DNA from: Salmonella enterica subsp. houtenae serovar Houten
GTDB taxonomy: Bacteria; Pseudomonadota; Gammaproteobacteria; Enterobacterales; Enterobacteriaceae
NCBI GenBank assembly: GCA_900478215.1
Contig: LS483478.1
Coordinates: 1,922,001 to 1,986,000 of the forward strand
Length of the DNA: 64,000 nt
Direction of reading: 5' to 3'
Shown: positions 27,592-36,807 of the stretch, in pieces
Layout: each line of letters opens with the position of its first letter
How positions within the stretch are numbered: the stretch's first letter is position 1
Notes under the pieces: generated by a model
Databases searched by the model: none
Told to the model about the DNA's origin: nothing
What the model saw: only the letters and a program-made list of their open reading frames with translations
Program-made: the position numbers and the translations under genes

Positions 27592-28050
27592 TTATTGATT
27601 TTCAATAAGAAGTTTATATATTTTTTCCAGGTCGTCGATATTGCGTACACGGATAAGCAAGCGTCGTTGCTCTAATTGCATCACCAGTACGCCGTCCTCC
27701 GATAAATTCATCTCTTTAATGCGGTTATATTCTATCCAGACATTGGCGAAGAAAAAGCCACATTGTTTAAAGATGATCCGTGGCGTGCGGATCCAGAATA
27801 TATAAAACCCCATTAACGCCAGCGCGCTTAATAACCATGTGGTCATCTGCGCTCCGTGGCTGGTTACGTTGTTATAGATAAGGATGGCGACCAGCCCAAC
27901 GAAGATAACGCTGTCTACGCGACCACGGCGAAGCAGGGCTATAGAAAGCAGCGTGGGGCCATGGCGACGGGGCATGATGAACTGATCGTAGAGAGCATAA
28001 GCCAATAATGCGGCAATAAAGAGAATCAGCACCAGGTCCGTGATAGTCAT
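27592..28050 (-). CDS. yobD: Membrane protein YobD (DUF986)
   Basis: 152 aa, as in E. coli. Three hydrophobic segments (about 5-21, 46-62 and 70-85), then a soluble end (MNLSEDGVLVMQLEQRRLLIRVRNIDDLEKIYKLL). It sits 57 bp after manZ on the same strand and is probably read with the man operon. Function unknown. Confidence 0.92.
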   Translation of the reverse strand: MTITDLVLILFIAALLAYALYDQFIMPRRHGPTLLSIALLRRGRVDSVIFVGLVAILIYNNVTSHGAQMTTWLLSALALMGFYIFWIRTPRIIFKQCGFFFANVWIEYNRIKEMNLSEDGVLVMQLEQRRLLIRVRNIDDLEKIYKLLIENQ

Positions 28051-28107
28051 TTATCCTCCAGAGAAATAAAAAACGGGGCCGTTTGGCCCCGGTAGTGTAC
28101 AACAGTC

Positions 28108-28959
28108 TTACTGGCCCAGCAGTCCTACGGAGTAGCCGGCGATACCGATGACGAAGAAGCCCACGATAATCCACAGCGGGTTAACTTTCTTACGCAGCAG
28201 CCACATACAGGCAAAGGTCAACAGTAGCGGAACCAGACCCGGCATCAGCTGGTCGAGAATGGTTTGCACGGTGGTAACGCGTGTCTGACCATCCTGACCG
28301 GTGATGGTGGAGACCACCAGCGGGATATTCACATGTGTCCACTTGTTAACCAATGCCCCCATGACAAACAGGCCGAGGATTGACGCCCCCTCAGTCAGTT
28401 TTTGCAGGAAGCCGCCGCCCATATCTTTAACGATATCGACGCCTTTGCGGTAGCCATAAGCCACGCCGTAATAACGGGTCGCCAGGCGCACCAGGTTAAA
28501 CAGGATGAAAAACAGCAGCGGGCCAAGCAGGCTGCCGCTCATCGCAATACCCGCGCCCAGCGCCGCGAATACCGGACGAACAGTGCCCCAGAAGATAGGG
28601 TCGCCGACGCCCGCCAACGGTCCCATCAGACCGACTTTGATACCGTTGATGGCGCCATCGTCAATCTCTGCGCCGTTCGCACGCTTTTCTTCCATTGCCA
28701 GGGTCACGCCCAGTACCGGCGCCGCAACGTAAGGATGAGTGTTAAAGAACTCCAGGTGACGCTTAATCGCCTGTTTACGCGCGTCATTATTCTCCGGATA
28801 CAGGCGACGGATCGCCGGCACCATAGAGAAGCAGAAGCCCAGCGCTTGCATACGTTCGAAGTTCCATGACCCCTGGAACAGGTTAGAACGAAGGAATACG
28901 CCGCGAATATCGCTCGGAGTGAGTTTTTTCTCGGTGGTAGTTTTAGTCATATCAACCAT
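28108..28959 (-). CDS. manZ: Mannose PTS permease IID component
   Basis: 283 aa from ATG 28959, with AGGTGA five bases before it; an in-frame GTG three codons earlier overlaps that site and is less likely. Typical IID sequence (DIRGVFLRSNLFQGSWNFERMQ, then GVGDPIFWGTVRPVFAALG) with C-terminal membrane helices. With ManY it forms the channel for mannose, glucose, glucosamine and related sugars, and is also a receptor for some bacteriocins and phage lambda DNA entry. Confidence 0.96.
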   Translation of the reverse strand: MVDMTKTTTEKKLTPSDIRGVFLRSNLFQGSWNFERMQALGFCFSMVPAIRRLYPENNDARKQAIKRHLEFFNTHPYVAAPVLGVTLAMEEKRANGAEIDDGAINGIKVGLMGPLAGVGDPIFWGTVRPVFAALGAGIAMSGSLLGPLLFFILFNLVRLATRYYGVAYGYRKGVDIVKDMGGGFLQKLTEGASILGLFVMGALVNKWTHVNIPLVVSTITGQDGQTRVTTVQTILDQLMPGLVPLLLTFACMWLLRKKVNPLWIIVGFFVIGIAGYSVGLLGQ

Positions 28960-28971
28960 TTCGCTCACCTG

Positions 28972-29772
28972 TTAGTCCAGTTCGTTATCGAGATCGTTAT
29001 TGCCAGCAGCCTGAGCAGGCGCGCCCGCTACACGGTTGTATTTCGGGCTCAGCTGGATGTAAAGAATAGCCATCACTGCGCCGATGACACCCAGTGCGAC
29101 CAGGTTGAAGTTTGTGAAAGCCGCGGTGACGAAACCGAGGTAGAAGAACGGCATCAGGTAGCCTGCGCGCATCATGTTGATAACCATCGCATAACCAACC
29201 ACGACGATCATGCCGCCGGCGATGTTCAGACCGCCAGTGACGACTTCAGGAATCGCATTCAGCATTCCCTGTACTTCGCTGGTGCCTACGGAGATGGCAA
29301 CGATAACCGCCGGGATAGCGATACGCATTGCCTGCAGGAACAGAGAAGAAACGTGCAGCCAGGAGAGCGCCGTCAGGTTGCCGTTTTCAGCCGCCTTGTC
29401 CGCCGCGTGCTGGAATGCCACGGTGATGGTACGTACGATAATGGTCAGTACCTGGCCTGCCGCCGCCAGCGGAATCGCCAGCGCGATACCGGCACCAATG
29501 CTTTGATGCCCGGCGATGACCAGAACGGTAGAGATGATAGACGCCAGTGCGGCATCAGGCGCAACGGCAGCACCGATGTTCATCCAGCCCAGAGCGATCA
29601 TTTCCAGAGTACCGCCGATGATAATACCGGTTTTCATGTCCCCCAGAACGGCGCCGATTAAGGTACAGGCGATCAGCGGACGGTGGAACTGAAATTCATC
29701 AAGTACCGACTCCATACCCGCGATACATGCGACGATGAACACCAGCACAATCTGAAGAGTGGTAATCTCCAT
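28972..29772 (-). CDS. manY: Mannose PTS permease IIC component
   Basis: 266 aa, eight or so hydrophobic segments. Carries the IIC phrases GMESVLDEFQFHRPLIACTLIGA and MIALGWMNIGAAVAPDAALASI. Transport domain of the ManXYZ system. Ends 12 bp before manZ and starts 53 bp after manX. Confidence 0.96.
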   Translation of the reverse strand: MEITTLQIVLVFIVACIAGMESVLDEFQFHRPLIACTLIGAVLGDMKTGIIIGGTLEMIALGWMNIGAAVAPDAALASIISTVLVIAGHQSIGAGIALAIPLAAAGQVLTIIVRTITVAFQHAADKAAENGNLTALSWLHVSSLFLQAMRIAIPAVIVAISVGTSEVQGMLNAIPEVVTGGLNIAGGMIVVVGYAMVINMMRAGYLMPFFYLGFVTAAFTNFNLVALGVIGAVMAILYIQLSPKYNRVAGAPAQAAGNNDLDNELD

Positions 29773-29825
29773 TGTACTTCTCCTATTGCTATCTTAAGTG
29801 TGAAAGCTAATTAAATACCGGGCGG

Positions 29826-30794
29826 TTATTTCGCCGCTTTGGCAATTAAATCCATCATTTTCAGTTTCGGATCGGTGGAAACTTTACGCACCTCAAGCTC
29901 GATGCCGCGCTCGTTGAGCTTTTTAAAGGCCTCGATATCCTTTTCATCGACGGAAACGGCGTTGTTCACCTGCGTTTTACCTTGGCGATAGGCCATACCG
30001 CCAATGTTCACGGAAGTGACTTTCACGCCGCCCTCAACGATGCGCTCGACGTCGGTAGGATTGGTAAACAGAAGCATCACGCGTTCGCCGGCGTATTTCG
30101 GGTTATTGTAGACGCGAATCATCTTAGCGACGTCAACCACATGCGCCGTAACGCCCGGCGGCGCAACCTGCGTCAGCAGCGTTTTACGTACGGTATCCGC
30201 CGCGACTTCATCGCTCACAACAATAATACGGCTGACATTGGTCTCTTTGGTCCAGCGGGTAGCGACCTGACCGTGAATGAGGCGGTCATCAATACGGGCA
30301 AGCCCGATAACCATATAATCATTCGGGCCCATCGGTTTTGCCGGCGCGGCCGCTTTTGGCGCGGCGGCGACTGGCGCTGGCGCGGCTTTTTCTACCGGTT
30401 TCGCTTTTAGCGCTTTTACGCCTTCACGACCGGTTTCTACCGCCAGTGCGACCAGCTCGTCAAAGCTCGGATCGTCGTCACGAGCCATAAACGTTTCGAC
30501 CAGCATCGGGATGTTGACGCCGGCAATAACTTCATAGCGCTCTTTATCGACGACAATGCGGCTGGCAGCGTTAAACGGGCTGCCTCCCCATGTATCAACG
30601 AGAAATAGCACGCCTTTACTGGTATCGAGTTTAGCCAACTGAGCGTTGTACTTTTCGATCAGCGTTTCGGCATTTTCGCCTGGAACGAAATCGATCCAGC
30701 CGACGTTTTCCTGCTCGCCTAACAGCATTTCGGCTGTTTTAAGTAACTGCTCCGCAGCCCAACCATGTGTGCCTATAACAATAGCAATGGTCAC
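29826..30794 (-). CDS. manX: Mannose PTS EIIAB component
   Basis: 322 aa. N-terminal IIA domain with the phospho-accepting His in IGTHGWAAEQLL (residue ~10). An Ala/Pro/Lys-rich linker at about 134-157 (EKAAPAPVAAAPKAAAPAKP) leads to the C-terminal IIB domain with its phospho-His in DRLIHGQVATRW. Passes phosphate from HPr to the incoming sugar. First gene of manXYZ-yobD. Confidence 0.97.
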   Translation of the reverse strand: MTIAIVIGTHGWAAEQLLKTAEMLLGEQENVGWIDFVPGENAETLIEKYNAQLAKLDTSKGVLFLVDTWGGSPFNAASRIVVDKERYEVIAGVNIPMLVETFMARDDDPSFDELVALAVETGREGVKALKAKPVEKAAPAPVAAAPKAAAPAKPMGPNDYMVIGLARIDDRLIHGQVATRWTKETNVSRIIVVSDEVAADTVRKTLLTQVAPPGVTAHVVDVAKMIRVYNNPKYAGERVMLLFTNPTDVERIVEGGVKVTSVNIGGMAYRQGKTQVNNAVSVDEKDIEAFKKLNERGIELEVRKVSTDPKLKMMDLIAKAAK

Positions 30795-31265
30795 TTGCTA
30801 CCTCCTTTATTATTGTCAACACATCAACTTGACAGATGTATTATTGAATCGCCGTCCGCAATCGAATCGATTCAGATGAGGGTTACAACGAAAAACGCAT
30901 GATTTTCGTGAATTATTTTAGATATCGAAAAAAATATTTTGTGTGATGGAGATCCGTAATTTTGTTTTCGATAATGAGAAATTTCGACGTGTAAAATATC
31001 CCCGTTACATCTCTTTGCAAAGGAAGGTAAATCTTTGCCAAAAACCAGTTGCCTCTGTTATGTTTAGCTTCCGTTTAATTAGAATGGGGTATAGGGCAGC
31101 AGCCCGTTGTATGGATCGTCACCGACGTCATTTCACTCTTTGGCCGTTTTGCGCCTGTCAATCTGGCATATCTTGCCATAGCCTTACTTTGTTTATTGCG
31201 TTACCGCCTGCATCCTTTGAGATGTTGTGGGCGCCGTTTAGTCATTCCTTAAGCAGGAGCTTGTC
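30795..31265. promoter_or_regulatory. Divergent control region of manXYZ and yoaE
   Basis: 470 bp without a supported gene. At 30911-30936 the AT-rich dyad AATTATTTTAGATATCGAAA and following bases resembles the Mlc/NagC operator type expected before manX. The side next to yoaE is a long leader ending in AGCAGGAGCTTGTC before the ATG. An open frame at 30943-31278 has no ribosome site and is not called. Confidence 0.45.
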
Positions 31266-32825
31266 ATGGAATTATTAATGGATCCCTCAATTTGGGTGGG
31301 TTTACTCACGCTCGTCGTCCTGGAAATTGTCCTGGGTATCGATAACCTGGTGTTTATCGCGATCCTGGCCGATAAGTTGCCGCCAAAGCAGCGTGACAAA
31401 GCGCGTCTTATCGGGCTCTCGCTGGCGCTGATTATGCGTCTGGCGCTGCTGTCCATTATTTCGTGGCTGGTGACCTTAACAAAGCCGCTCTTTACCGTCT
31501 GGGATTTTACCTTCTCCGGTCGCGATTTAATTATGCTACTGGGCGGCATATTCCTGCTGTTTAAAGCGACCACCGAGCTGCATGAACGTCTGGAAAACCG
31601 CGAGCATGACGCCGGACACGGTAAAGGTTATGCGAGCTTCTGGGTGGTAGTCACGCAGATTGTCATCCTGGATGCGGTCTTCTCGCTGGACGCCGTGATT
31701 ACGGCGGTAGGTATGGTAAACCATCTGCCGGTTATGATGGCGGCGGTGGTGATTGCGATGGCGGTGATGCTACTGGCGTCAAAACCGCTGACCCGTTTTG
31801 TCAACCAGCATCCGACGGTGGTGGTGCTCTGTCTGAGCTTCCTGCTGATGATTGGCCTGAGCCTGGTGGCGGAAGGGTTTGGTTTCCATATTCCGAAAGG
31901 CTACCTGTACGCGGCAATTGGTTTCTCGATCATTATCGAGGTGTTTAACCAGATTGCGCGCCGCAACTTTATTCGTCATCAGTCCACGTTGCCGCTGCGC
32001 GCGCGTACTGCGGACGCTATCCTGCGTCTGATGGGCGGTAAACGTCAGGCGAACACGCAGCATGAGACAGATAGCCCGGCCGCAATGTCGGTGTCGGAAG
32101 GCGCCTTCGCCGAAGAAGAGCGCTACATGATTAACGGCGTACTGACTCTGGCGTCGCGCTCCCTGCGCGGCATTATGACGCCGCGAGGCGAAATTAGTTG
32201 GGTGGATGCGAATCTCAGCGTAGCTGAAATCCGTCAGCAGTTGCTCTCTTCTCCGCATAGCCTGTTCCCGGTATGTCGGGGCGAGCTGGATGAAATTATC
32301 GGTATCGTTCGGGCGAAAGAGTTGCTGGTGGCGCTGGAAGAGGGCGCGGATGTGGCGGCTATTGCCGCGTCTTCCCCGGCGATAGTGGTGCCGGAAACGC
32401 TTGATCCTATCAATCTGTTAGGCGTTTTGCGTCGCGCGCGCGGCAGTTTCGTTATCGTCACTAACGAGTTCGGCGTGGTGCAGGGGCTGGTTACGCCGCT
32501 GGATGTACTGGAAGCGATTGCCGGTGAGTTCCCGGATGCCGATGAAACGCCGGAAATTGTTGCCGATGCCGAGGGCTGGATAGTGAAGGGCGGCACCGAT
32601 CTTCATGCGCTACAGCAGGCGCTGGAAGTTGACCATCTGGTGAACGAAGAGGGCGATATTGCGACGGTTGCAGGGTTAGTCATCGCCGCTAATGGCCATA
32701 TTCCTCGTATAGGCGATGTCATTGATGTTCCGCCGCTGCGGATCACCATTGTCGAGGTCAACGACTATCGTGTAGATCTGGTTCGGATTGTTAAAGAACA
32801 GCCTGCCCACGACGAAGAAGAGTAA
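31266..32825 (+). CDS. yoaE: TerC-family membrane protein with CBS and CorC domains
   Basis: 519 aa. The N-terminal ~235 residues form a TerC-type domain of about seven helices with the acidic motifs LGIDNLVFIAILAD and LDAVFSLDAVITAVGM. A CBS pair follows (about 285-400, with MTPRGEISWVDANL) and then a C-terminal CorC/HlyC domain. Predicted metal or membrane-homeostasis role; substrate not established. A strong AGGAG site precedes the ATG. Confidence 0.93.
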   Translation: MELLMDPSIWVGLLTLVVLEIVLGIDNLVFIAILADKLPPKQRDKARLIGLSLALIMRLALLSIISWLVTLTKPLFTVWDFTFSGRDLIMLLGGIFLLFKATTELHERLENREHDAGHGKGYASFWVVVTQIVILDAVFSLDAVITAVGMVNHLPVMMAAVVIAMAVMLLASKPLTRFVNQHPTVVVLCLSFLLMIGLSLVAEGFGFHIPKGYLYAAIGFSIIIEVFNQIARRNFIRHQSTLPLRARTADAILRLMGGKRQANTQHETDSPAAMSVSEGAFAEEERYMINGVLTLASRSLRGIMTPRGEISWVDANLSVAEIRQQLLSSPHSLFPVCRGELDEIIGIVRAKELLVALEEGADVAAIAASSPAIVVPETLDPINLLGVLRRARGSFVIVTNEFGVVQGLVTPLDVLEAIAGEFPDADETPEIVADAEGWIVKGGTDLHALQQALEVDHLVNEEGDIATVAGLVIAANGHIPRIGDVIDVPPLRITIVEVNDYRVDLVRIVKEQPAHDEEE

Positions 32826-32846
32826 CGTCACACGCAGGAATCAAGT

Positions 32847-34448
32847 CTATAGATGCGGCATAGCGGGCATAATCTGTCCGTTATGCCGGGCGGGCGGCGG
32901 CGCGCTGCCCGCAAGCCACTGTGGAAATTCGCTAATTGGCATCGGCTTCGCATAGAGATAGCCCTGCAACATTTGCACGCCATGCTGGCGCAAATGCTGT
33001 GCCTGCGTCTGGTTTTCGACCCCTTCCGCAACCAGTTCAATATTCAGTCTTTGCCCCAGCGCGATAATAATATCGGTCACCGTTGAATTTACCGCATCGG
33101 TGCCGATGGCGGCGGTGAAGGATTTATCGATTTTCAAAATATCCGGACGCAGTTTTTCCAGCCAGGAGAGCGAGCTGTTTCCTGTGCCAAAATCATCGAT
33201 GGCTAACTTTACGCCTTTACGATGCAGCTCGCGCATCAGGCGGTAATCAACGTCAAGCAACGCGTCGCGTTCCGTAAGCTCCAGTACCAGTTGCTGAACA
33301 GGTTCCGCACTAAACCAGTACTGATTAAGATCCCTGAGAAGCACGCCGTGTCGGAAATGGCTTGCCGCAACATTGATGCCGACATGAAACTGATGGCTTA
33401 TAGGGAAGTAGTGCCGCTGCCGAATGGTTTCCGCAATCACATAACGGGTAAGCGGCGCTATCAGGTTATGTTCCTCGGCGATAGGAATAAAAACATCCGG
33501 TGAGATCCAGCCCTGGCGAGGGTTATTCCAGCGTAACAGGATCTCAACGCCGGTACACTGCTGCGTGCGGGCATTAAGCAACGGCTGACAAAATAGCTCA
33601 AACTCCCGTTCGGCGAGGGCCAGATTAATCTCCCAGGAAAAGCTCATTCTGCTGGCCGTTGCCAGCCAGGCGATATAACCGATCAACAGACTAAGCAATA
33701 CGGCCAGCGGTAACTGCGTCGGGAGGTGTTTGAACGCCAGTACGCCTGCCGACGGCCCGCTGACGCTGATAGTAAAAGGGAAATGCTGCGATGAAAGCTG
33801 GTAACGCTCTTCATCTTTTTTTAATTCCGGAAGCGTATCGACCACGCCCCGACCATATAACAGATGCCGTTTGCCGACCGTCAGGCTGGCGCTGGTAATC
33901 AGCGGCTGCTGCGGCTCAAGTAGCATGGTCGTCAGCAAGTCAATATTCACAATTTCCATCACGCCATCCTGGCCATCGGCAGAGGCGGGATACCACTGAA
34001 TGAGGATTGGGCTTCCCTTGAGTAACGATTGATCCGTGGAAAGTAGCAGTAGATCGCCGGCTGCGGGAAGATCGGGCTGAAGCTGGCGCATGGGAGTATT
34101 ACGGGCGCCAAAAATGCTTGAGCAGTAGAGAATTCCCTCTTTCACCAGCCCGATAGAACGAATGGTTTGCAGGCGGGCGGCTTGCTTACGCAACGGCAGA
34201 TGCGCGGTCGCGCACGGAAGCTCAAGCAATGGTAGCAGTACGTTTCGTCCGAGCTGGAGAGGATGCAAAACATTATCCAGCGCATCAACGGCATGATTCG
34301 CGAATGCAACCGTGCGATGATGATTTAAGTTCCGCTCCGAAATAAATCGGATGCTCAGCGTAAGAATGAGCGTGACCAATGCACAAATCGTGCAAACAAT
34401 GAAACGATTACGGCGATAATGATTGATGATCCGTTGTGCTGTTTGCAT
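32847..34448 (-). CDS. pdeD: Cyclic-di-GMP phosphodiesterase PdeD (CSS motif, EAL)
   Basis: 533 aa from ATG 34448 (MQTAQRIINHYRRNR). Two membrane helices flank a periplasmic CSS-motif sensor (CSS in ILYCSSIFG near residue 108). The EAL domain starts near 280, its signature reading EILLRW, with LAIDDFGTGNSSLSWL and DILKIDKSF downstream; metal-binding residues are present, so activity is likely. Hydrolyses c-di-GMP and is redox-tuned through the CSS cysteine. Formerly yoaD. Confidence 0.94.
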   Translation of the reverse strand: MQTAQRIINHYRRNRFIVCTICALVTLILTLSIRFISERNLNHHRTVAFANHAVDALDNVLHPLQLGRNVLLPLLELPCATAHLPLRKQAARLQTIRSIGLVKEGILYCSSIFGARNTPMRQLQPDLPAAGDLLLLSTDQSLLKGSPILIQWYPASADGQDGVMEIVNIDLLTTMLLEPQQPLITSASLTVGKRHLLYGRGVVDTLPELKKDEERYQLSSQHFPFTISVSGPSAGVLAFKHLPTQLPLAVLLSLLIGYIAWLATASRMSFSWEINLALAEREFELFCQPLLNARTQQCTGVEILLRWNNPRQGWISPDVFIPIAEEHNLIAPLTRYVIAETIRQRHYFPISHQFHVGINVAASHFRHGVLLRDLNQYWFSAEPVQQLVLELTERDALLDVDYRLMRELHRKGVKLAIDDFGTGNSSLSWLEKLRPDILKIDKSFTAAIGTDAVNSTVTDIIIALGQRLNIELVAEGVENQTQAQHLRQHGVQMLQGYLYAKPMPISEFPQWLAGSAPPPARHNGQIMPAMPHL

Positions 34449-34585
34449 GCGGGCCGCCCAATAAGCGTTGGCGACAAAAGCCAACCGCGACACAGCAAGT
34501 GTAGTGGGGAAACGTGGAGTCGACGAGGAAGAGATAAAAATTTCGCCCATCCGTAGCAGATGGGCGAAGGGCGGGGAAACGGCGT

Positions 34586-35950
34586 TTAATCACACTGAAC
34601 TTTAATGGCCAACCCACCGCGCGAGGTTTCGCGGTATTTTGCGTTCATGTCTTTTCCAGTCTCGTACATCGTTTCGATCACTTTATCCAATGAGACGCGC
34701 GGTGCGCTGGTGCGACGCATCGCCATACGCGCGGCGTTGATTGCTTTAACCGAGGCAATGGCGTTACGCTCGATACACGGCACCTGAACCTGACCGGCAA
34801 CCGGGTCGCAGGTCAGTCCCAGGTTATGTTCCATGCCGATTTCCGCGGCGACGCAAACCTGTTCCGGGCTGGCGCCCAGCAGTTCAGCAAGGCCTGCCGC
34901 CGCCATCGAACAGGCGACGCCGACTTCGCCCTGGCAGCCGACTTCCGCGCCGGAAATAGACGCGTTCATCTTATACAGCGCGCCAATAGCGCCTGCCGCC
35001 AGGAAGTAGCGGGTGTAAATATCCGGGCTGACTGACTCAATAAAATGGTCGTAGTAAGCCAGTACTGCAGGAACGATGCCGCACGCGCCGTTGGTTGGCG
35101 CCGTCACGACGCGGCCGCCTGCGGCGTTCTCTTCGTTCACCGCCAGAGCAAACATATTCACCCAGTCAATGACGTTCATCGGATCGCTGGAAAGCTTATC
35201 GCTGGAAACGAGCATACGACGTAGCGCGGAGGCGCGACGCGGAACGCGCAGCGGTCCCGGCAGAACGCCTTCGGTATTCATACCGCGATCAATACAGGCC
35301 TGCATGGTCTGCCAGACGTGACCGAAATACTCTTCAATCTCTTTCTTGCTGTGCAGCGCCAGTTCGTTCTGCATCACCATGCCGGAGAGTGAAAGGCCGG
35401 TGCTGTTGCAATACTCCAGCATTTCTTTCGCCGATTTAAACGGATAAGGTACAGTAACCTCATTCGTCGCTTCCTGGCCGAAATGCGCTTCATCAACGAT
35501 AAAGCCGCCGCCGATGGAATAGTACGTCTTGCTATAAATGACCGTGTCGTCATGCCAGGCGTGGATCTGCATCCCGTTTTCATGTAGCGGCAAATTGCCA
35601 TTGTGAAAACGCATTCCGTCATCTTTTGGGAAATCGACTTCCTGACGACCCTGGGCCAGCAACAGACGCCCGCGCGTTTCGACGTCGCGAATAAAACCGG
35701 GGATACTATCAATATCCACGGTAGCGGGTTCATTACCCGCCAATCCCATAATAATGGCGATATCGGTATGATGACCTTTCCCCGTCAGCGACAGCGAGCC
35801 GTAGACATCGACAGCGACGCGGGTAACGTTATCCAGTAATCCTTTTTCGACCAGGTCATCGACGAACTGTTTACCGGCCTTCATCGGGCCAACAGTGTGG
35901 GAAGAGGAGGGACCAATCCCTACCTTAAACATGTCGAATAGGCTAATCAC
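34586..35950 (-). CDS. sdaA: L-serine deaminase I
   Basis: 454 aa from GTG 35950 (VISLFDMFKVGIGPSSSHT), giving the E. coli length, with CAGGAG upstream. Single-chain iron-sulfur serine dehydratase: N-terminal beta domain with the SSSHT motif and C-terminal alpha domain with the cluster cysteines (NGACGIVPA, EVGCQGEVGVAC). Converts L-serine to pyruvate and ammonia. Stands alone, with a 275-bp upstream gap to nudL. Confidence 0.96.
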   Translation of the reverse strand: MISLFDMFKVGIGPSSSHTVGPMKAGKQFVDDLVEKGLLDNVTRVAVDVYGSLSLTGKGHHTDIAIIMGLAGNEPATVDIDSIPGFIRDVETRGRLLLAQGRQEVDFPKDDGMRFHNGNLPLHENGMQIHAWHDDTVIYSKTYYSIGGGFIVDEAHFGQEATNEVTVPYPFKSAKEMLEYCNSTGLSLSGMVMQNELALHSKKEIEEYFGHVWQTMQACIDRGMNTEGVLPGPLRVPRRASALRRMLVSSDKLSSDPMNVIDWVNMFALAVNEENAAGGRVVTAPTNGACGIVPAVLAYYDHFIESVSPDIYTRYFLAAGAIGALYKMNASISGAEVGCQGEVGVACSMAAAGLAELLGASPEQVCVAAEIGMEHNLGLTCDPVAGQVQVPCIERNAIASVKAINAARMAMRRTSAPRVSLDKVIETMYETGKDMNAKYRETSRGGLAIKVQCD

Positions 35951-36225
35951 GATAATACTCCTGACAGGGCAACCGGGGCTTCCGGTTACGATGTTATAAC
36001 TGCGCATAGTGTAAGAGGGAACGCCGCTATCAGCTTAACTATTCACATGAATTAAACTAATGAATAGCCGCGTTTTTACTAATATTGCGACAGTAATCTC
36101 AAGTCATGTCTTGCGCGCGTAAAGTTAAGTATATACACGTTATCCTTCAGGCTGCCTCTCTGGAGGCTGCGAGTGAGATGCGCTCGCTTGCTGCCTTGAG
36201 GCGACTTGAATGGCTTTATGTATAG

Positions 36226-36804
36226 TCAGGGCCTTACGCCGATTTGCAGCGCCAGCTCACGAAGAATGTTTGCGGTCATGCCCCAGACGAAATAATGCTC
36301 ATACCAGGAGAGCCATACGCGGTGCGAATTGCCGCGACGGTAAACATCAAGCGGGTGATATCGACCCAATTGCAACGCTTGCGCCAGCGGCATTTCAAAC
36401 ACCGCAGACACTTCGTCTTCACTTGCGCGCCAGGGAAAGTTTGGCGGAATAATGCCGACCACCGGTGTGACCTGAAAACCAGTCACGCTGTCTACCGGCG
36501 GTAAAACGCCAATCACTTCCACGGCGTGTGGCGGGATGGCGACCTCCTCCTGCGCTTCGCGAAGCGCTGCGGCGATAAGCGAAGCATCGGTGCTGTCCAC
36601 AGCCCCGCCGGGAAAAGCGACCTGTCCGGCGTGTTTGCGCAGATGAATAGCCCGCTGGGTCAACAGCAGCCCCGGCTGGGGGCGGCGAACCACAGGGATC
36701 AGTACGGCGGCCTGACGTTGATTTAACGTTTCATGCGTCATCTGCGGGCGCAAAAGCTGAAAGCGCGATAAAAAATGATCGAGCGTCAGACGGCTGGTAT
36801 CCAC
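36226..36804 (-). CDS. nudL: Nudix hydrolase NudL
   Basis: 192 aa. UPF0035-type signature LLTQRAIHLRKHAGQVAFPGG runs into the Nudix box (GGAVDSTDASLIAAALREAQ then EEVAI) at about residues 68-92. Homologous enzymes hydrolyse CoA and its derivatives; the substrate in bacteria is not settled. Four bp after pabB, so co-transcribed. Formerly yeaB. Confidence 0.94.
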   Translation of the reverse strand: MDTSRLTLDHFLSRFQLLRPQMTHETLNQRQAAVLIPVVRRPQPGLLLTQRAIHLRKHAGQVAFPGGAVDSTDASLIAAALREAQEEVAIPPHAVEVIGVLPPVDSVTGFQVTPVVGIIPPNFPWRASEDEVSAVFEMPLAQALQLGRYHPLDVYRRGNSHRVWLSWYEHYFVWGMTANILRELALQIGVRP

Positions 36805-36807
36805 GTA

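Noticed and set aside
30943..31278. 111-codon open frame before yoaE
   Set aside because: It overlaps the yoaE start, has unusual composition (many Arg, Cys, Ser), no ribosome site and no family.
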